Below, piece after piece: positions 5,329 through 5,387 of a stretch of DNA of 5,387 nucleotides. Source of the DNA: UBA1151 sp963579925 (lineage in GTDB: Bacteria; Chloroflexota; Dehalococcoidia; Lucifugimonadales; Lucifugimonadaceae). Both the position numbers and the translations under genes were made by a program. Each line of letters starts with the position of its first letter. The stretch's first letter is position 1. Below the pieces are notes generated by a model, which was not told the DNA's origin, did no database searches, and worked only from the letters and a program-made list of their open reading frames with translations. The stretch spans positions 1 to 5,387 of the forward strand of contig CAUZJA010000194.1 in assembly GCA_963579925.1 (NCBI GenBank), in the 5' to 3' direction.

Positions 5329-5387
5329 TTACGCTGCAGCGGGTGCGGTCAGCGGTTTATTGTAGAACTGGTCTGGGGTCATTCTGC
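5329..5387 (-). CDS. Transposase C-terminal fragment (partial, 5' end outside window)
   Basis: On the minus strand the frame is open from the window edge to a TAA at 5331-5329, giving 18 residues that read RMTPDQFYNKPLTAPAAA. The (M/R)TP-x-x-FY pattern is the common ending of IS3- and IS481-type transposases, where it follows an HSSLG(G/Y) motif that would lie just outside the window. The neighbouring repeats support an IS. With so few residues the family is tentative. Confidence 0.5.
   Translation of the reverse strand, partial: RMTPDQFYNKPLTAPAAA

Larger units (their letters stand above)
5177..5387 (-). mobile_element. 3' end of a second insertion sequence (different type), cut by window edge
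   Basis: A transposase C-terminus on the minus strand stops at 5329. About 115 bases beyond it are the paired 15-bp repeats, which I take as the IS end nearest the operon. The long non-coding tail and repeated terminus differ from the left-hand IS, so these are not two copies of one element. The exact boundary near 5177 is inferred. The far end lies outside the window. Confidence 0.5.

Noticed and set aside
1..5387. CRISPR array, tRNA, rRNA, toxin-antitoxin or defence genes
   Set aside because: I saw no spaced repeat array, cloverleaf, rRNA segment or defence-type protein. The only notable tandem repeat is the two-copy 15-bp unit near the right end.

Overview
The window holds five complete genes for small-molecule metabolism. 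They form two converging groups and are bracketed by the inner ends of two insertion sequences. Codon use and protein families are those of a free-living bacterium with moderately high GC. The mix of a MaoC-like hydratase, a CaiB/BaiF CoA-transferase, an LDH2-type dehydrogenase, a D-2-hydroxyacid dehydrogenase and an RraA-like aldolase is typical of organisms that degrade recalcitrant organic acids. It would suit a marine Chloroflexota (SAR202-like) or an alphaproteobacterium. That taxonomic guess is inference; no marker gene is present.

Layout. Positions 1-116 are the 3' end of an IS3-like element: a transposase C-terminus on the plus strand, followed by a terminus resembling IS3-family ends. 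From about 117 to 208 lies an open, lysine-rich reading frame without a start, probably the tail of a gene broken by that IS. Positions 317-2025 (+) are a two-gene operon, a MaoC-like hydratase and a CoA-transferase, overlapping by one base. Positions 2032-5045 (-) are a three-gene operon transcribed toward the first. In transcription order it encodes an RraA-family aldolase-like protein, a D-2-hydroxyacid dehydrogenase and an LDH2-family dehydrogenase. A plausible sigma70-type promoter lies at 5109-5138. The two operons meet tail to tail with six bases between their stop codons. Positions 5177-5387 look like the end of a second, different IS: a 15-bp direct repeat, a short tail and a transposase C-terminus on the minus strand.

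How the genes may work together (inference). The two dehydrogenases belong to unrelated folds that usually handle opposite or different 2-hydroxyacid stereoisomers. Together they could oxidise or invert a 2-hydroxyacid through its 2-oxoacid. The RraA-like protein keeps the Asp-X20-Arg-Asp signature of class II pyruvate aldolases, so it could cleave or decarboxylate such a 2-oxoacid. The plus-strand pair would activate an organic acid as its CoA ester and hydrate or dehydrate it, as CoA-transferase/MaoC pairs do for mesaconate- or itaconate-type C5 acids. The module therefore reads as an organic-acid catabolic island flanked by transposable elements. Its exact substrate cannot be read from sequence.
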